Positions 30,170-41,470 of a stretch of DNA of 64,000 nucleotides are shown one piece after another; position 1 is the first letter of the stretch; each line of letters begins with the position of its first letter. The notes below the pieces were generated by a model. That model saw only the letters and a program-made list of their open reading frames with translations, ran no database searches and was not told the origin of the DNA. Where the stretch lies: assembly GCA_021234155.1 (NCBI GenBank), contig JAJEKV010000020.1:19087018-19151017 (forward strand), written 5' to 3'. This DNA comes from Isoetes taiwanensis. Lineage: Eukaryota; Streptophyta; Lycopodiopsida; Isoetales; Isoetaceae. The position numbers and the translations under genes were made by a program.

Positions 30170-31355
30170 TTGAAGGGCGCATGTAGTGCAGTTTCCCCGC
30201 CGGCAACACATTTCTTATCATAACTTTTGATCCAGAGCTCTGTTTGAGATGATTTTTATTGCGTTGGAAAGCTCTCTCCGAGATCTTTTTGATAGTGTAT
30301 GATATGGATATGTTTGGTTAAGTTATCTATGCTAAAACAACAATTTTTCGGCCGGGTTTGGTAGGCTTTCACATCCTACCAGCTGATTAATACAGGATTG
30401 CGCTATTGGATATTGTTTTATGGCTTATTCCGAATGAAGCTTCCAAAAAATTACCATGCATTTTTAGATTTTGAGGCAGTTATTAAGCAAATTCCAAGGC
30501 TTCTAGATTCTTGTGCTAACAAGCAGAAAAGTTTACCACTTTGGTTTCTCAGCACAAGAATCCATGGAGGCCAGGCCAAAGGCTGTTGTTAAATTCCAGT
30601 TGAAAAATGTTTGTGTATGGGTGTTGCAAACTTTATGACTTTCAGAATAATGGGATCAATCTGCTCTATCTTTATGGTGACTTTTACTTATGTTGTATTT
30701 GTTTTATTGTGATCAAATTCAAAAGCTACAGGTGATGAAAGCCTCAAATGAATTCTAGTTTTTTTCTGGTTTGAATTCTAAAATTTTTGTCACACCAGGG
30801 GGGGAAGGGTGACGTCCCTAAGGCCCCGAAGGGGCCAAAAAACATTTTTTGCAACACAAACCATTAACATCCAAGATATAAAAATTAAACCCCCCAACAC
30901 ATAACAACCAACACATAACTACCATTGACATTAATTAACACAAACCATTGGGTCCAACACATTTAAATTAAAATCCCCCTTAAACCCCCTTTGGTTTGGG
31001 TGCATATTCACACGGGGGGTGACGTAGGGCAGCGAGAGCCCTCATAATTGTATTTTGCACGTACGAAATCAACACCATATAGTATTCCGCTTGAAATCTT
31101 ATAGTATTTTGCGAATCTTGTTATACAGTATAGCAAATTTTGTACTTGCATACCCCACAAATGAGGAACTTTACATACGGTGTAGATTAAGGAATAAGGG
31201 GTGAATATGTCTATCCTTTTCGATAAAGCATGATGCTTATATAGCCGCAAAAACGGACTTACAAGGTAAGCTGCCTAGCCAACCCTCACGATCACACGGC
31301 TCCCAAAAGTTTTATAAGACTACGATTGATCGACCTAGCGGAAAAAAAAAGTCGT
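30170..31355. other. intergenic DNA with GC palindrome, no gene seen
   Basis: A GGCCCCGAAGGGGCC hairpin lies at about 30820, beside CACACCAGGGGGGAAGGG; a similar CACACGGGGGGTGACG occurs at 31010. The 200 bp between is rich in AACACAAACCATT/AACACATAAC phrases and could be a small element, but I see no matching termini. Confidence 0.4.
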
Positions 31356-31390
<35 letters not shown>

Positions 31391-31438
31391 GGACTAGCTA
31401 CTGATCGTCGCCTTGGTAAGTCGTTGCCTCACCAACCC
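31356..31438 (-). pseudogene. plastid 16S rRNA gene fragment (nuclear insertion)
   Basis: The minus strand reads TTGGTGAGGCAACGACTTAC, CAAGGCGACGATCAGTAGCT, then CCGAGAGGATGATCAGCCAC and ACTGGGACTGAGACACG, the conserved helix region of bacterial/plastid 16S rRNA near position 250-330. Changes such as AACGA for AATAG and TAGCTAGT for TAGCTGGT suggest an old copy. It ends abruptly at both sides; at 31441 it meets a copy of the 119-bp repeat. A bacterial origin cannot be excluded from 83 bases, but plastid-derived nuclear DNA is by far the simplest reading. Confidence 0.85.
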
Positions 31439-31440
31439 AG

Positions 31441-31517
31441 CCAAAACATGACTTTGAATTATGATTTAAGCCACTCCACCCTCCGGCCATGGAGGGCAAC
31501 CCTCCGTGCGCAGCACC
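31441..31517 (-). repeat. 119-bp dispersed repeat, partial copy 2
   Basis: On the minus strand GGTGCTGCGCACGGAGGG, GGTGGAGTGGCTTAA and TCAAAGTCATGTTTT match copies 1 and 3, after which the sequence switches to the 16S fragment. A T/A-rich run (31518-31530) lies next to its GGTGCTGC end, as in the other copies. Confidence 0.8.
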
Positions 31518-31530
31518 TTGTTTTTTAAGA

Positions 31531-33190
31531 AAACATCTTAATGGAAATACAAACAAATAATAGCACCGTCTTTTCACTCAAAATACCTAGGGTCACTACT
31601 AACTGAAAGAAAAAGGGAAGACCTTTTGTATTACATTGCCCAACTAGGCAGTGAACATTCAAATGACCATTTTGTTGTCGAGTATCGGAGGCAATGCAAC
31701 CAGAGGCCTTCATCCAAAAAGGGTATCAGCCCAGGTTTATAGTTGTACAAAATACTGGAATGACCAGAGGATATAAGAAACTCCACATGGCAAATGCAAT
31801 CTCTGTTCAAATATGGCAATTGTCCCAATCAAGATTTTCTGTTTTGTAAAAGGAAATCAAGCAAGGAAAAACAAAGGATAATACCACCTAAGGTTGTAAA
31901 AATCTAGAACCATACAGCGCCATCTGAGGATTCCATCACATCAACATGCCCAATACACAGTCTTGTAGCCATCTATATGAGGAGGAAGGAACTTCTCTGA
32001 AACACCATAAGAAGGCCTAGACAATTCTAACACAGAGCTCTATTGTTGATCAATTTCTTGCATGCTAGCCAAAACAAACTATCCATAGCTTAAAATAGGT
32101 TGAAGAAAGTATCTGGAAGTTAGGCATAGGATCAAATATGAAATCATTGGCACATATGACAGACTCTCTTGCTATCTATCAACTAAAATACCAATAATTC
32201 CATCTCTTCTTCAAAGAGGAGTCCAAAACCAGGTCATCATAAAAGGAATTATCAAATATCAGGAAACCTTCCAACAGTACATATTGTTCTATATGGTCTT
32301 TCCAAAATAAAAACCTGCACAAATATTACCAACTTGAGCAAGTGCAATCTCCTCCTTCACCTCCACCATGTTGCAAAATGTCTTAAGATGCCATGGTCGC
32401 GGTAAAGCTAGGTTAAGAAAATGCACAGCTATAAAAGTAACCAAAACACTTATTACTGCAGAAAGAAGAAATGCAGGTAAGAATGCTTATCTGGAAATAG
32501 TCATCAAATCTTTGTTCCAGGGCTTTAGATAGAATCGTTATGCTTGATTAACCACAAATTTGATCCACCATCGATCTTAGCACCACTCTACCAATGAACA
32601 GTACCCAACTTGATATCACAAATTCTAAACATGTCCATCTCCTCAAACAACTCCACCAATAACTGGTTCCCAACGTAAGCAACCAATCTTGGACAGGCTA
32701 ATGAACACAAATAATGCTGAAACTGCTATGTGAATGTAACAAGACGGCACCGGTAGACGGATTTGTATCAGACGAAAAATTCTGGGAACACAAAACAGTT
32801 ATTTTGAGGTAACATAAATCCGCAACAACTTGAGGTACAACAAATCTGCAAACCGTCTGAATCGTCTAGTGCAACTGGAGCAGAACAAAGACCTTGCTGC
32901 TTCATTCAACTACCACCTTGGCATACTTATGAATGAAAGTATTCCAAAAACTGTCCCAAAATTGCTCTCCACTATGCAGCCTGAACATGGGTTAAATATG
33001 GAAGCTATCCTGGCTCATATGTTCTTCATACACGAAAGCCATGCTCTTAACTTCATTTCAATTATATAGACTTGAAGGACATAGCCACACTTAGGATCAT
33101 AAAGACAAATTCTTGCCATGCTGTTGCAAAGTAAATGTTGCCAGCTCTTGCCATGACAAATGGTGTAAGCAAACCTGCGTTCAGTCTTAC
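31531..33190. other. intergenic DNA, no gene seen
   Basis: Open frames are short and without recognised motifs. Nothing further could be assigned. Confidence 0.4.
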
Positions 33191-33348
33191 TTGGGTTGCT
33201 TCTTCCCATTGCCTGTGGTGAAATCTTCCATGAGATGGGGAGCCTCTCCAAACAGAGCAAGGTGCTGAGAAAAATAAGCCAAACCGCATGTGGCAGCAAG
33301 CATAGCACATTCTACCAATCTTAAAGTTTGTTGTTTCAGATTTTCTAT
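33191..33348 (-). pseudogene. exon-like fragment of unidentified gene
   Basis: On the minus strand, a frame bounded by TATAG and AA|GTAAGA splice-like sites reads ENLKQQTLRLVECAMLAATC, GLAYFSQHLALFGE and EDFTTGNGKKQPK, with the hydrophobic block LVECAMLAATCGLAYF resembling a membrane segment. The composition looks like real protein, but I do not recognise the family and no neighbouring exon was found. A different minus-strand frame (33062-33472) is also open, which weakens the case. Confidence 0.3.
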
Positions 33349-34009
33349 CTATACCAAGCTCCATATCCAGTTGGGGGAGTGCAAAGTTGCCCTTCAGTGT
33401 TCTCTTTGTTTCCCACTGAAGACCTCGATTCGGCACCATTTCCACGAAATCTTTGTATCCTTTCAAACCCATGCCGCTGATAGAAATTCATGAAACTTAA
33501 GCCTAATTGCTCCCAGAAATAATGAAGCCGAGGTTGGTCTGTGCTTCTTGGTATAAATCACCAGCCCACACCTCTCTCAGGAAAAACGCAGAACGCAAAC
33601 TTCAATAAAATGGGTTGCACGGAAAAGGCCAAGTCTGAGTGACCAGAAAGCACAAAAAGAAAATATGCACATGGATCCCGATGAGCAAGAGCCAAAATTC
33701 GAAAGCAAGATCCAAAAATGCAGGAACCGTCTCTGGTGGCCGAATCTGCAGTGGCACAAAAATAAACTCTAGGACCGTCACTTGCAGCCGGTTCTGGATA
33801 GCCCAAACTGTAGAGCCAAAAAACCATCTCTGTGCAGTCGATTCTTGTGGCAGCCACAAGGAAAACCAACAGAAAGTGAAATGGCACGAAGAAAACATCA
33901 CCGAATTAAACTGTAGAGACATGGGAGAGATAGTCTAAGGAAAGCCTGGGTATTTTCTAAACTTTGTTTCTTCAAAAACTCTGCCCCGCCATAGCTTCCC
34001 CACGCCGGA
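33349..34009. other. intergenic DNA with overlapping open frames
   Basis: At 33558-33938 three minus-strand frames and one plus-strand frame are open at once, which reflects composition and not a gene. No motif is recognised. Confidence 0.4.
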
Positions 34010-34200
34010 ATAACTTCCGAACGGTGGACATCCTGGAATTTCCATCATTTTTCTCCACCTTAGATCAAATCTAACGACTATAAGGCTTTCCACGTGCACA
34101 ATAATCCCAGCTGACTGTAACGTGGATGCCTTCAAATCGCTCCAAAGTCTCCACCCTCGTTTGTGCAAACGTGCTAAAAAAAAAAAAAAAAAAAAAAAAA
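34010..34200 (+). mobile_element. retroposed repeat with 27-base poly-A tail
   Basis: Homologous to 25640-25812 (GATCAAATCTAACGACTATA, CACGTGCACAATAATCC, CTCGTTTGTGCAAACGTGCT) and followed by an A tail (about 34175-34200). The tail points to reverse transcription of a polyadenylated or A-tailed RNA. No coding sequence. Confidence 0.6.
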
Positions 34201-34201
34201 A

Positions 34202-34320
34202 GGTGCTGCGCACGGAGGGTTGCCCTTCATGGTCAGAGAGTGAAGTGGCTTAATTCATAGTTCAAAGTCATGTTTTGACAGTCAATTTAAATTGCTACTT
34301 CTAGACAATAGAATATTTGA
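34202..34320 (+). repeat. 119-bp dispersed repeat, copy 3
   Basis: It starts right after the 27-base A tract of the preceding element and ends GAATATTTGA. It matches 18019-18137 along its full length. Confidence 0.85.
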
Positions 34321-34324
34321 ACAA

Positions 34325-34608
34325 TGTACTGAATAGCTACCTCTTGCTCAAGATCAAAAAGCTTGCAGACATCCTTTGCCACATCCAAAACACGCCTCTT
34401 CTTCTTGGTACCAATGTTATAAACATGGACAACTTCTCCTTTGTGAAGAACAACATCAAAAGCTTCAGCAACATCTTCACAGAAAAGATAACTCCTTACA
34501 TTGTTGCATCTCCATGGATCGGAAGAGGTCTGCCCTGCATTGCAAGAAGGATTAGCTTAGGTATCAGCTTCTCAGGAAATTGATTGGGGCCATAAACTGA
34601 TTCACCAA
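34325..34608 (-). pseudogene. UDP-rhamnose synthase (RHM-type) exon fragment
   Basis: RHM enzymes make UDP-L-rhamnose for cell-wall pectin and glycosides. The minus strand reads [34 protein letters not shown], then in a shifted frame [40 protein letters not shown] and AKDVCKLFDLEQE. These are the C-terminal half of the N-terminal UDP-glucose 4,6-dehydratase domain. A single-base deletion at about 34500 (an expected AAT reads AT) separates the two parts. Both ends stop abruptly; the lower end lies within a few bases of the 119-bp repeat. The NAD-binding site and catalytic residues are absent. Confidence 0.88.
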
Positions 34609-34734
34609 AGAGGCATAAATCTGGTTGGGATCACCATTATTTTGCAGAAAAAGATCATTATCTGTCATCTTCGATCTGGCCATGTCCAGGCCATATTTAA
34701 ACAGGCCGGATAAGCCACCGCTGTGGACGACGAC

Positions 34735-34921
34735 CAAACCTGCACTGGCCGGTTAGATGGTTTGCACATCCGCCGCCCAACAACAAGGGCGACTGCCAGT
34801 TTATAGCCGATAGGGAATTTGGAGCAGTTTTTAGCATATTCCAGATATATACTAGCATATACCCAGAACATGCCAAAAACCCACATAACCAAGGGATTGC
34901 CCCCTAGGGGCAACCCAAAAA
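34735..34921 (+). mobile_element. SINE-like repeat family, copy C
   Basis: It matches copy A from the ACTGGCCGGTTAGATGG region through AAACCCACATAACCAAGG to the terminal stem-loop TTGCCCCCTAGGGGCAA, CCC and a short A tail. The longer upstream homology with copy A shows the family is at least about 185 bp. Confidence 0.75.
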
Positions 34922-37559
34922 TTACAACAAGGCCCAGCGAATTCATTGAAAAATCTACTTGAAGATGTACGGAACTACATCACTTGGCATGAAGGATATA
35001 GGTCTGGCGATCAACATGTTGAGCTGGGTATTCACTGTTAAATGTAGTAACAGTTAGTTGCAGTACTTAAGATGTCATAAACGATCTAGGTCCTTTTGGA
35101 TCGGCATTTTATCTTGCATTTGTTCGTGAAGATGCTACGATTTTATTGAAACTCAAAAGCTAGAAACGAAGGACATATAAAATTCGAGATGTGCACATCC
35201 TGTAAGCCTTGAAGCATGTCATTTATCAGCATTTAAAATGTCCATCCTCCCATTACCATATTCGAGGGAATCCACACTACCACTCTAAAATCTTATTTCT
35301 TAAAGATAATGCAGCATGAAGCTCTGGAAAACAGAATCTGGTTACAAGTCCATAATGGTCACATTTAGACAGCTTCTTCCAAACAAGAACAAAGAACAAT
35401 TAAAAATACCGCGTCAATTTGGACCATTCAAGAGCAAAATATAGCGATTATTGCATTACTCTGGATGGCTTCAATAAAATTTGCTACATGAGAGAAAGCG
35501 ACCGATGCGCAATTGTTAGCATTTGCACTTTGTCATCTCATTTCCAGGTTAAGGAATTAGTTTTTTATTCTAACCACATGTTTGCATGTGGAGATGCCTT
35601 TGTTAACGTGATTACCTTATATCGTTGGGAAAAAATAATAGTCAGTACATAACTTTGTGCTGCAGAACTTGAATGATGTGAGCAATACAACATACGTCAG
35701 ACCTTTCTACTTTCTTTCCTTGCACTACATTTGAGATATCCACACGAAGCAAAACATCTGCACTACATATGGCATATAACCAGATAGCTTATGAACCATG
35801 AGGGTCTAGTGGACATCTGTCGTTTCCACTTAAGAAGCGATTCGATTAATTTGGTTTTATATATTTGATAGCTTTGAAAATATGCAATAAAGCATGATCC
35901 TGCTCTAAGCCAAGTGGCAAAATACACATATCAAGGATCATGGCCATGGCTATAGATCATATGGTAGAAGTATTCAAGTGAAAGCCTATCAAAGTATACA
36001 AATAATCGAATGTATTTTACAACTGTAAAATAGAAATTGAAAGGGTTTAGGTCAACAACAAAAGTTGGAACAATTACAATCATAATTATTCCCAAATTTT
36101 TGAGCTCAACTGTGTTTGCACCCACCTGAGAACAAGAAAAAACAATGTGCATGAGTCCTGCATTTTGAACTTATCTAGCAGGACTAGCCTTCAAATTCAG
36201 CACATACGCATAAAACATAGTGCTAGGGATTTTTGTATATTGCATATATTCTGAAATGTGAAATACATGTCATCTTTGATATTGTCCCAACATTGTGTAT
36301 CTCCATTTTCTCTTCTTAAAAAGGCTGTTATTCATATTGGACGAAAACACATAACCTACACTCTAACGAAATAAAAAATTGCACCTAGCACACATTTCCG
36401 TTGCATGAAAGCCTATCTCCAATGCGACAGAATATTAGTATGGGTATTAGCTAGATCTAACAGCATCTGGAGAAATTAGTGCCCTGCTCAGACATGCTAA
36501 AAAAAATTACTCTAGAACTGAAAATTAGTAGAAATGATCATGAAGAAAAGCTCATCAGATATAGTGGTCAGACATAACATATGGTGGAAATTGTAGAAGT
36601 GATTTGGACACCATTATGCATCACCAACATACCCTTGCATTGCTTCTTGGCTTCCAATTTACCACTAAGAACCTTGGATTGTTGAGCTACTCCGCAACCC
36701 CAATTAAATCGGGAAATAAATGGGTTATAATTCGAATCAGCAAACTTAGCAAGCATCTCTAAACTGACAGTGGAAGCCATTGGCAATAAGAACTGGACAT
36801 TGCCATCCATCCTAACTGAGACAATGCATATATTTCCACAATTAGTTGAGGAGAATAAAACCATAAACATTTCTCTGATAATGGCTAATTATTACAAGCG
36901 GCACACATTGCATGTAAATGTCGATTAAGGCAGACAAAGTACTCGATGCTGTCTTCACTTTCATGCAAGCCTTTTCTGAGCACTGGGTGGAATCATTTCG
37001 GCCTTTGCCATGCTCCACATTTTTGCCTTGCAAAATGGGCAAAACCCAATCTTTATTCAAGTTGTGCACCTCATTCAATCAGCATTTTATACTTTAAATA
37101 GAAGAAGCGAGGGGGGCCTTTAAAGCGAAACAAAATGGAATCATGGTTTGTCTCTCTAGTTAATCAATCCGAATTATGGCCCGCAGACGGAAACAATGCA
37201 AGGTTTTCCAAGAAACAATAGCTCAGGCGAAGACAGTATCTTTTCTTTGTTGTAATCGAAGTGCAGAGCCGTTCTTCCTGAGGTCTTAAACCAAAGTCTT
37301 ACCATAACCTGTGAACCCGAAACAACAAAAGGGTAGAGCAAAATACGGTTGGGTCGCAAGCACATTGGGACTCATCGATCCCACGAAAGGATCTGCGCTT
37401 GCATCGGTATCACACACTGTGTCTTCTTGTATCTGTATGAACTTATTCTCGACGGATCTACATAGAATAGAAAGCCTTGATTCTTGGAGTCATCCCTTTG
37501 TGAAGTTAAATTTGTGAGGGCCTTGCAAGTTGTTATCATGGATATCTATATTTCTATAT
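34922..37559. other. AT-rich intergenic DNA, no supported gene
   Basis: A plus-strand stretch at about 34935-35035 (NLLEDVRNYITWHEGYRSGD) and a minus-strand frame at 36568-36870 look protein-like, but I cannot place either in a family and no adjoining exons are visible. The rest shows nothing. Confidence 0.35.
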
Positions 37560-38945
37560 CTTTGGAATGGTGGGAATTTCAGAAGTCAAATGGTTATGTG
37601 AAAGATTTACCGGACTAGCACCCCGAGTGTCATTCAAGACCCATGCGGTACATTTCCAATGAGTTGGTTTCTGCTAACGGATCTAGATAATCCAAGGTGC
37701 TAGGTAATGTTGGTATAGTGCCGCTAAAGTTGTTTGATGATATATACAAGCTAGCTAGCAGGTCAAATTCTTTGAATGATCTTTGGAATCGCCAACTAAA
37801 GAATTGTTAGAAAGTACTAAAGTGGCGATTTGACATAAACCCTAGGTGGCTTGGAATAGTGCCGGATAATTTATTGGGTGAAGATTAAGTATGTCCAACT
37901 TTTGAAGGTTTCCCACTCTGCGGTATTTGTCGACAACTTATTTCCCATCGGGCATATAGGTGACATTGCTAAGGCTCCCCAATTCGGAGGTATCTTGCCA
38001 CTAAACATGTTATCCAAAATAGAGAACCAATTGAGTTTGTCAAGGCGCCAATGGATCTTGGGATTGCACACTGTGAACATGTTATCTTCAATTTCCAAAT
38101 ATGTTAAGCGATTCAATGCTCCAATAAACTACGGAAGCTTGCCGCCAATTTGGGTTCCATATATTTGGCGTTTTTTTTGCAGCTTTGTTAAGTTGCTAAG
38201 ATCAGGTAGACTACCTATTAGGTTATTTCAACCAATAATCTCAAAAGTTTCAAGATTGCGAAGCTTGTTGAAGCTTCTTTGGGATTTTCGGATAATCTGA
38301 ACTGCTCAAGCCGAGGCGGAGGTTATAAAGGTTACCAAGGGTTTGTGGAATTGGACTGAAGAGCACCTCCAAGGTCAAGGTATTGAAGGTATTTTAAATT
38401 ACCAAGAGCGGGGAATGGCACCAACAAAATTGTTTCCCTCAAACCGTAAGCTATGTAGATTAGTCGACTACCCGGGCTACTTGGTATTTTCCATTCAAGT
38501 TGTCATTCTCAAGATGAAGCTCTGTCAACTTTGAAAAGACCCCGTAGACACTCTGGAATGACACCAGTTAAATGACTGTTTTGGCCTAGATTTAGATACT
38601 CCAATTGTGTGAGACTGCAGAGCTGAATGGGCATTTTACCACCAATATTATTGCGGCTCAAGTCTAGATAAACCCGGTTCGGTGAGATTTCCTAGCTGTT
38701 GAGGAAGTTTTCCATTTGATTCTATTTGGAAAAATCAAGGTGTTTTCAGCTTGGTCATACTTCCCAAACAATGAGGTATAATTCCGGCTATGTCATTATA
38801 TGCCAAGGAAAGGTAGTTCAGATTTCTAAGATGGCATATGGATTACGGAAACAGCACACCTAACAAATCATGGTTATAGCTCAAATCCAGGTGCTGAAGC
38901 TTGGAAAAGTTGGCTTGTACGGTGACGAGGTCTAGAAATATATGT
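37560..38945 (-). pseudogene. leucine-rich-repeat receptor-like protein, ectodomain fragment
   Basis: Plant LRR ectodomain repeats appear on the minus strand in several frames: SKLQHLDLSYNHDLLGVLFP (about 38880), ICHLRNLNYLSLAYNDIAGI (about 38800), VYLDLSRNNIGGKMPIQLCS with LTQLEYLNLGQNSHLTGVIP (about 38570-38690), and MNRLTYLEIEDNMF with LNWFSILDNMFSGKIPP (about 37980-38110). The LxxLxLxxNxLxGxIP consensus is clear, as in receptor-like kinases and proteins of plant development or defence. Multiple frameshifts and stops break it, and no signal peptide, transmembrane segment or kinase domain is present. Confidence 0.85.
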
Positions 38946-39074
38946 ATTTATGGCGTACATTTTCGGGGAACGTCACAGGTTATGTCACCTCTATTGCTTT
39001 GTGCATATCTCTTTACTCTCTTTTAATCTGTCACCACATTTAGGCTCAGGGCTCCCATATTGGTATTTTTTGGC

Positions 39075-39190
39075 GCATGGAGAGCGTTGTGCTATAAGAG
39101 GGCCCTCAAACCTTGACTTGGCATATTCTGACCCTTATTCTGTGATTCCATGATCACACATGACCCATCAACACTTGACCCATTAACACT
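39075..39190 (-). repeat. dispersed repeat, copy 2 (partner at 9.4 kb)
   Basis: The minus strand matches 9396-9520: CAAGTGTTAATGGGTCAAGT, GATCA..GAATCACAGAATAAGGG, and a TATAGCACAACGC segment. Confidence 0.65.
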
Positions 39191-39829
39191 TGACGTAGCT
39201 ACAACCTAAAGAATGTAAAGCTTAAAAATGCAACGTTTCTTTGTCATTTTCATTAGCATGATAGTGCATAACTTACTCGTCTTTCGAACCTAAGGCGTCA
39301 TCTCATCTACGTCGAATAGTTGATTTCAATGGTCTACAAACAAGGTCTGGTTGTCACGCAAATTAAAGGAGTTTCTCTCGGTTGTTTTGCGAAAGCGAGA
39401 ATAGAGCTTCATTCGGGCCAGTATGAAGATGATTGTGGAGTACTTAGTTACACATTAACCTGGTTTGCTTTCTTGATTGGTGGTTGAAAGCAAAAATAGC
39501 TGATCTTGCGGATAACATTACGTATTTATAGTCTTTGGATCATTTTCAACATACAAATAGAAATGTTGGAGTTACTTTTAACCTTTAAAATGCCAAAATG
39601 ATGGTTTGGAACTGCCGGCTACGCACTTGCATTTCATCAGAAGTTCTCCATCTTGCCTTGATCAATACGAGCCTGCATTAAGAATTCTATTTCCGGATGC
39701 GGTTATCGAGAGAACAATTGGTAAAACTTGCTCAAATGCCCTCTCTGAGGCACATATGGTCTGGAGGGCTTTGACAATGTCCGCAGTTTCGAGGAATCGG
39801 ATAAATTATGTGAAGAGAGATACTTTGAA

Positions 39830-41470
39830 GAGACAATAGAGTCCATAGTAGTTTTGGGATGGCATTTATCTTCATATATTGCTTATTCTCTCTTGAAAGC
39901 TTGCGGTCATGATAAACATGTTAGGAAAATCCATTCCCTCATAGTTTGTAAAGTGGACTTGAGAAAGAAGCCTTTACGGGCTCCCATCTTATCGTCTGTT
40001 TGCATCCTTTGGATGTCCGGATCATGCAAATGATGTATTTCATAAACCGGTGAAACCAACTGTTCATACATGGGCTGCAATTATAGCTGCCAATGCTAAA
40101 CATGGAAAAGGAGAGGCCGCTCTTAAGTTTATGCAATGAGAATGCAAAGATTCGGGAATAACAAGCAATAGGTATGTTTATATTCTTTGTCCTTAAAGCT
40201 TGTGCGGTGGTATCGGATCTTACTAGGGGAGGACTTATTCACGAGGAAATCATCAAAAGTGGCCTTGAATTAGATATCATCCTTGTGAATACCCTCATTG
40301 ATATGTATGGGAAATGTGGGGATTTGGAGATGGTGACGTGAAATATTTGTGATCTGTCAAATAAAGATATATTCTCATGGGGTGCAATGATCGCAGGATT
40401 TGTCGGCATAGTGAAGGCAACTGCGGCGTTGAAGCTTTTGAGAAAATGCAAGAAGAGGGCATAAAACCGAATAAAATTATCGTTTCAAGTGCCTTGAAGG
40501 CATGCGGCACTATAGGAGCTATAGATCGAGGCGGACTCATCCATGAGCACATTGCAAAAGGAAGATATGAGTCGGATCTTGTGGTGGGGAATGCACTCAT
40601 TGATATGTATGCTAAATGTGGCATCTTTGGATGAAGCTGAGGAAGTATTTGATAATCTGCGAGAAAAAAAGATCGGTGTCATGGAACACAATGATTGTTG
40701 GGTTTTCCCAAAGATGATTTCGGGTCTTCGTGCCTTGGGGTTCTATGAGAAAATGCAACAAGAAAGCGTAAATCCGGATGCGATTACATTTTCAAGTGTT
40801 ACGAAGGCATGCGGCAGCTTGAATGCAATAGAACATGGCGAGGGGGTGATACATGGTCAAATTATAGAATGTCAACTCCAAAATAATATTTTTGTTGGTA
40901 GTACTCTTGTCGATATGTATGCTAAATGTGGAAGCTTGGAAGAAGCACGCTTTATTTTTGAATCTTTGCCCGAGCAAAATGTAGTCTCATGGAATGCAAT
41001 GATCCTTTGGATATGCTCACGGTGGCAACTTTTGGTCGGCTAGGCGATATTTGGAGAGCATGCAAAGCAAAGGGATTAGACGGATGAGACAACCTTCACA
41101 AGTATCCTTGTTGCCCGGTAGTGTGCGGTCTTGTAGATGAAGGTCGTCGATATTTCAAATACATGAGGGAAATACATGGCATTGTACCGGATGCTCACCA
41201 TTATAGCTGCATGGCTGACCTTAGGGGACGTCGCGGGATGCCCGGAAGAAGCTGAAAATTTACTTAATGGTACTAATCAAGCTACTATTGTTTCATGGAC
41301 ATCATTGCTCAATTCTTGCGGGATGCAGAGATATGGAGATAGGCGACGATGCTTCCATGAAGTAGTTAAACTTGGATGCTCATTGCTCATCCGCATATGT
41401 GCTAGCTTCAAATATATTTGCAAATGCCAAGAAGAGAGAAGATGTTTTCTGAGAATAATCAAAAGGTGAT
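39830..41470 (+). pseudogene. PLS/E-type PPR protein pseudogene
   Basis: Many PPR units lie in order on the plus strand: VVLGWHLSSYIAYSLLKACG (about 39850), LIHEEIIKSGLELDIILVNT with LIDMYGKCGDLEM (about 40230-40330), WGAMIAGFVGIVKATAALKL, KPNKIIVSSALKACG, VGNALIDMYAKCG (about 40590), NPDAITFSSVTKACGS, NNIFVGSTLVDMYAKCGSLE (about 40890), PEQNVVSWNAMI, and the E-motif-like DAHHYSCMADL and LLNSCGMQRYGD (about 41190-41330). Such proteins act in organelle RNA editing. Frame changes near 40140, 40340 (TGA), 40635 and 41045 disable it. No DYW domain is visible. The closest style is the large PPR families of seed-free plants (inference). Confidence 0.88.

Noticed and set aside
31356-31438. Functional rRNA gene
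   Set aside because: Only 83 bases of 16S are present with substitutions at conserved positions; it is an inserted fragment.
33558-33938. Overlapping open frames on both strands
   Set aside because: Four frames are open at once and none has a motif; most likely compositional.
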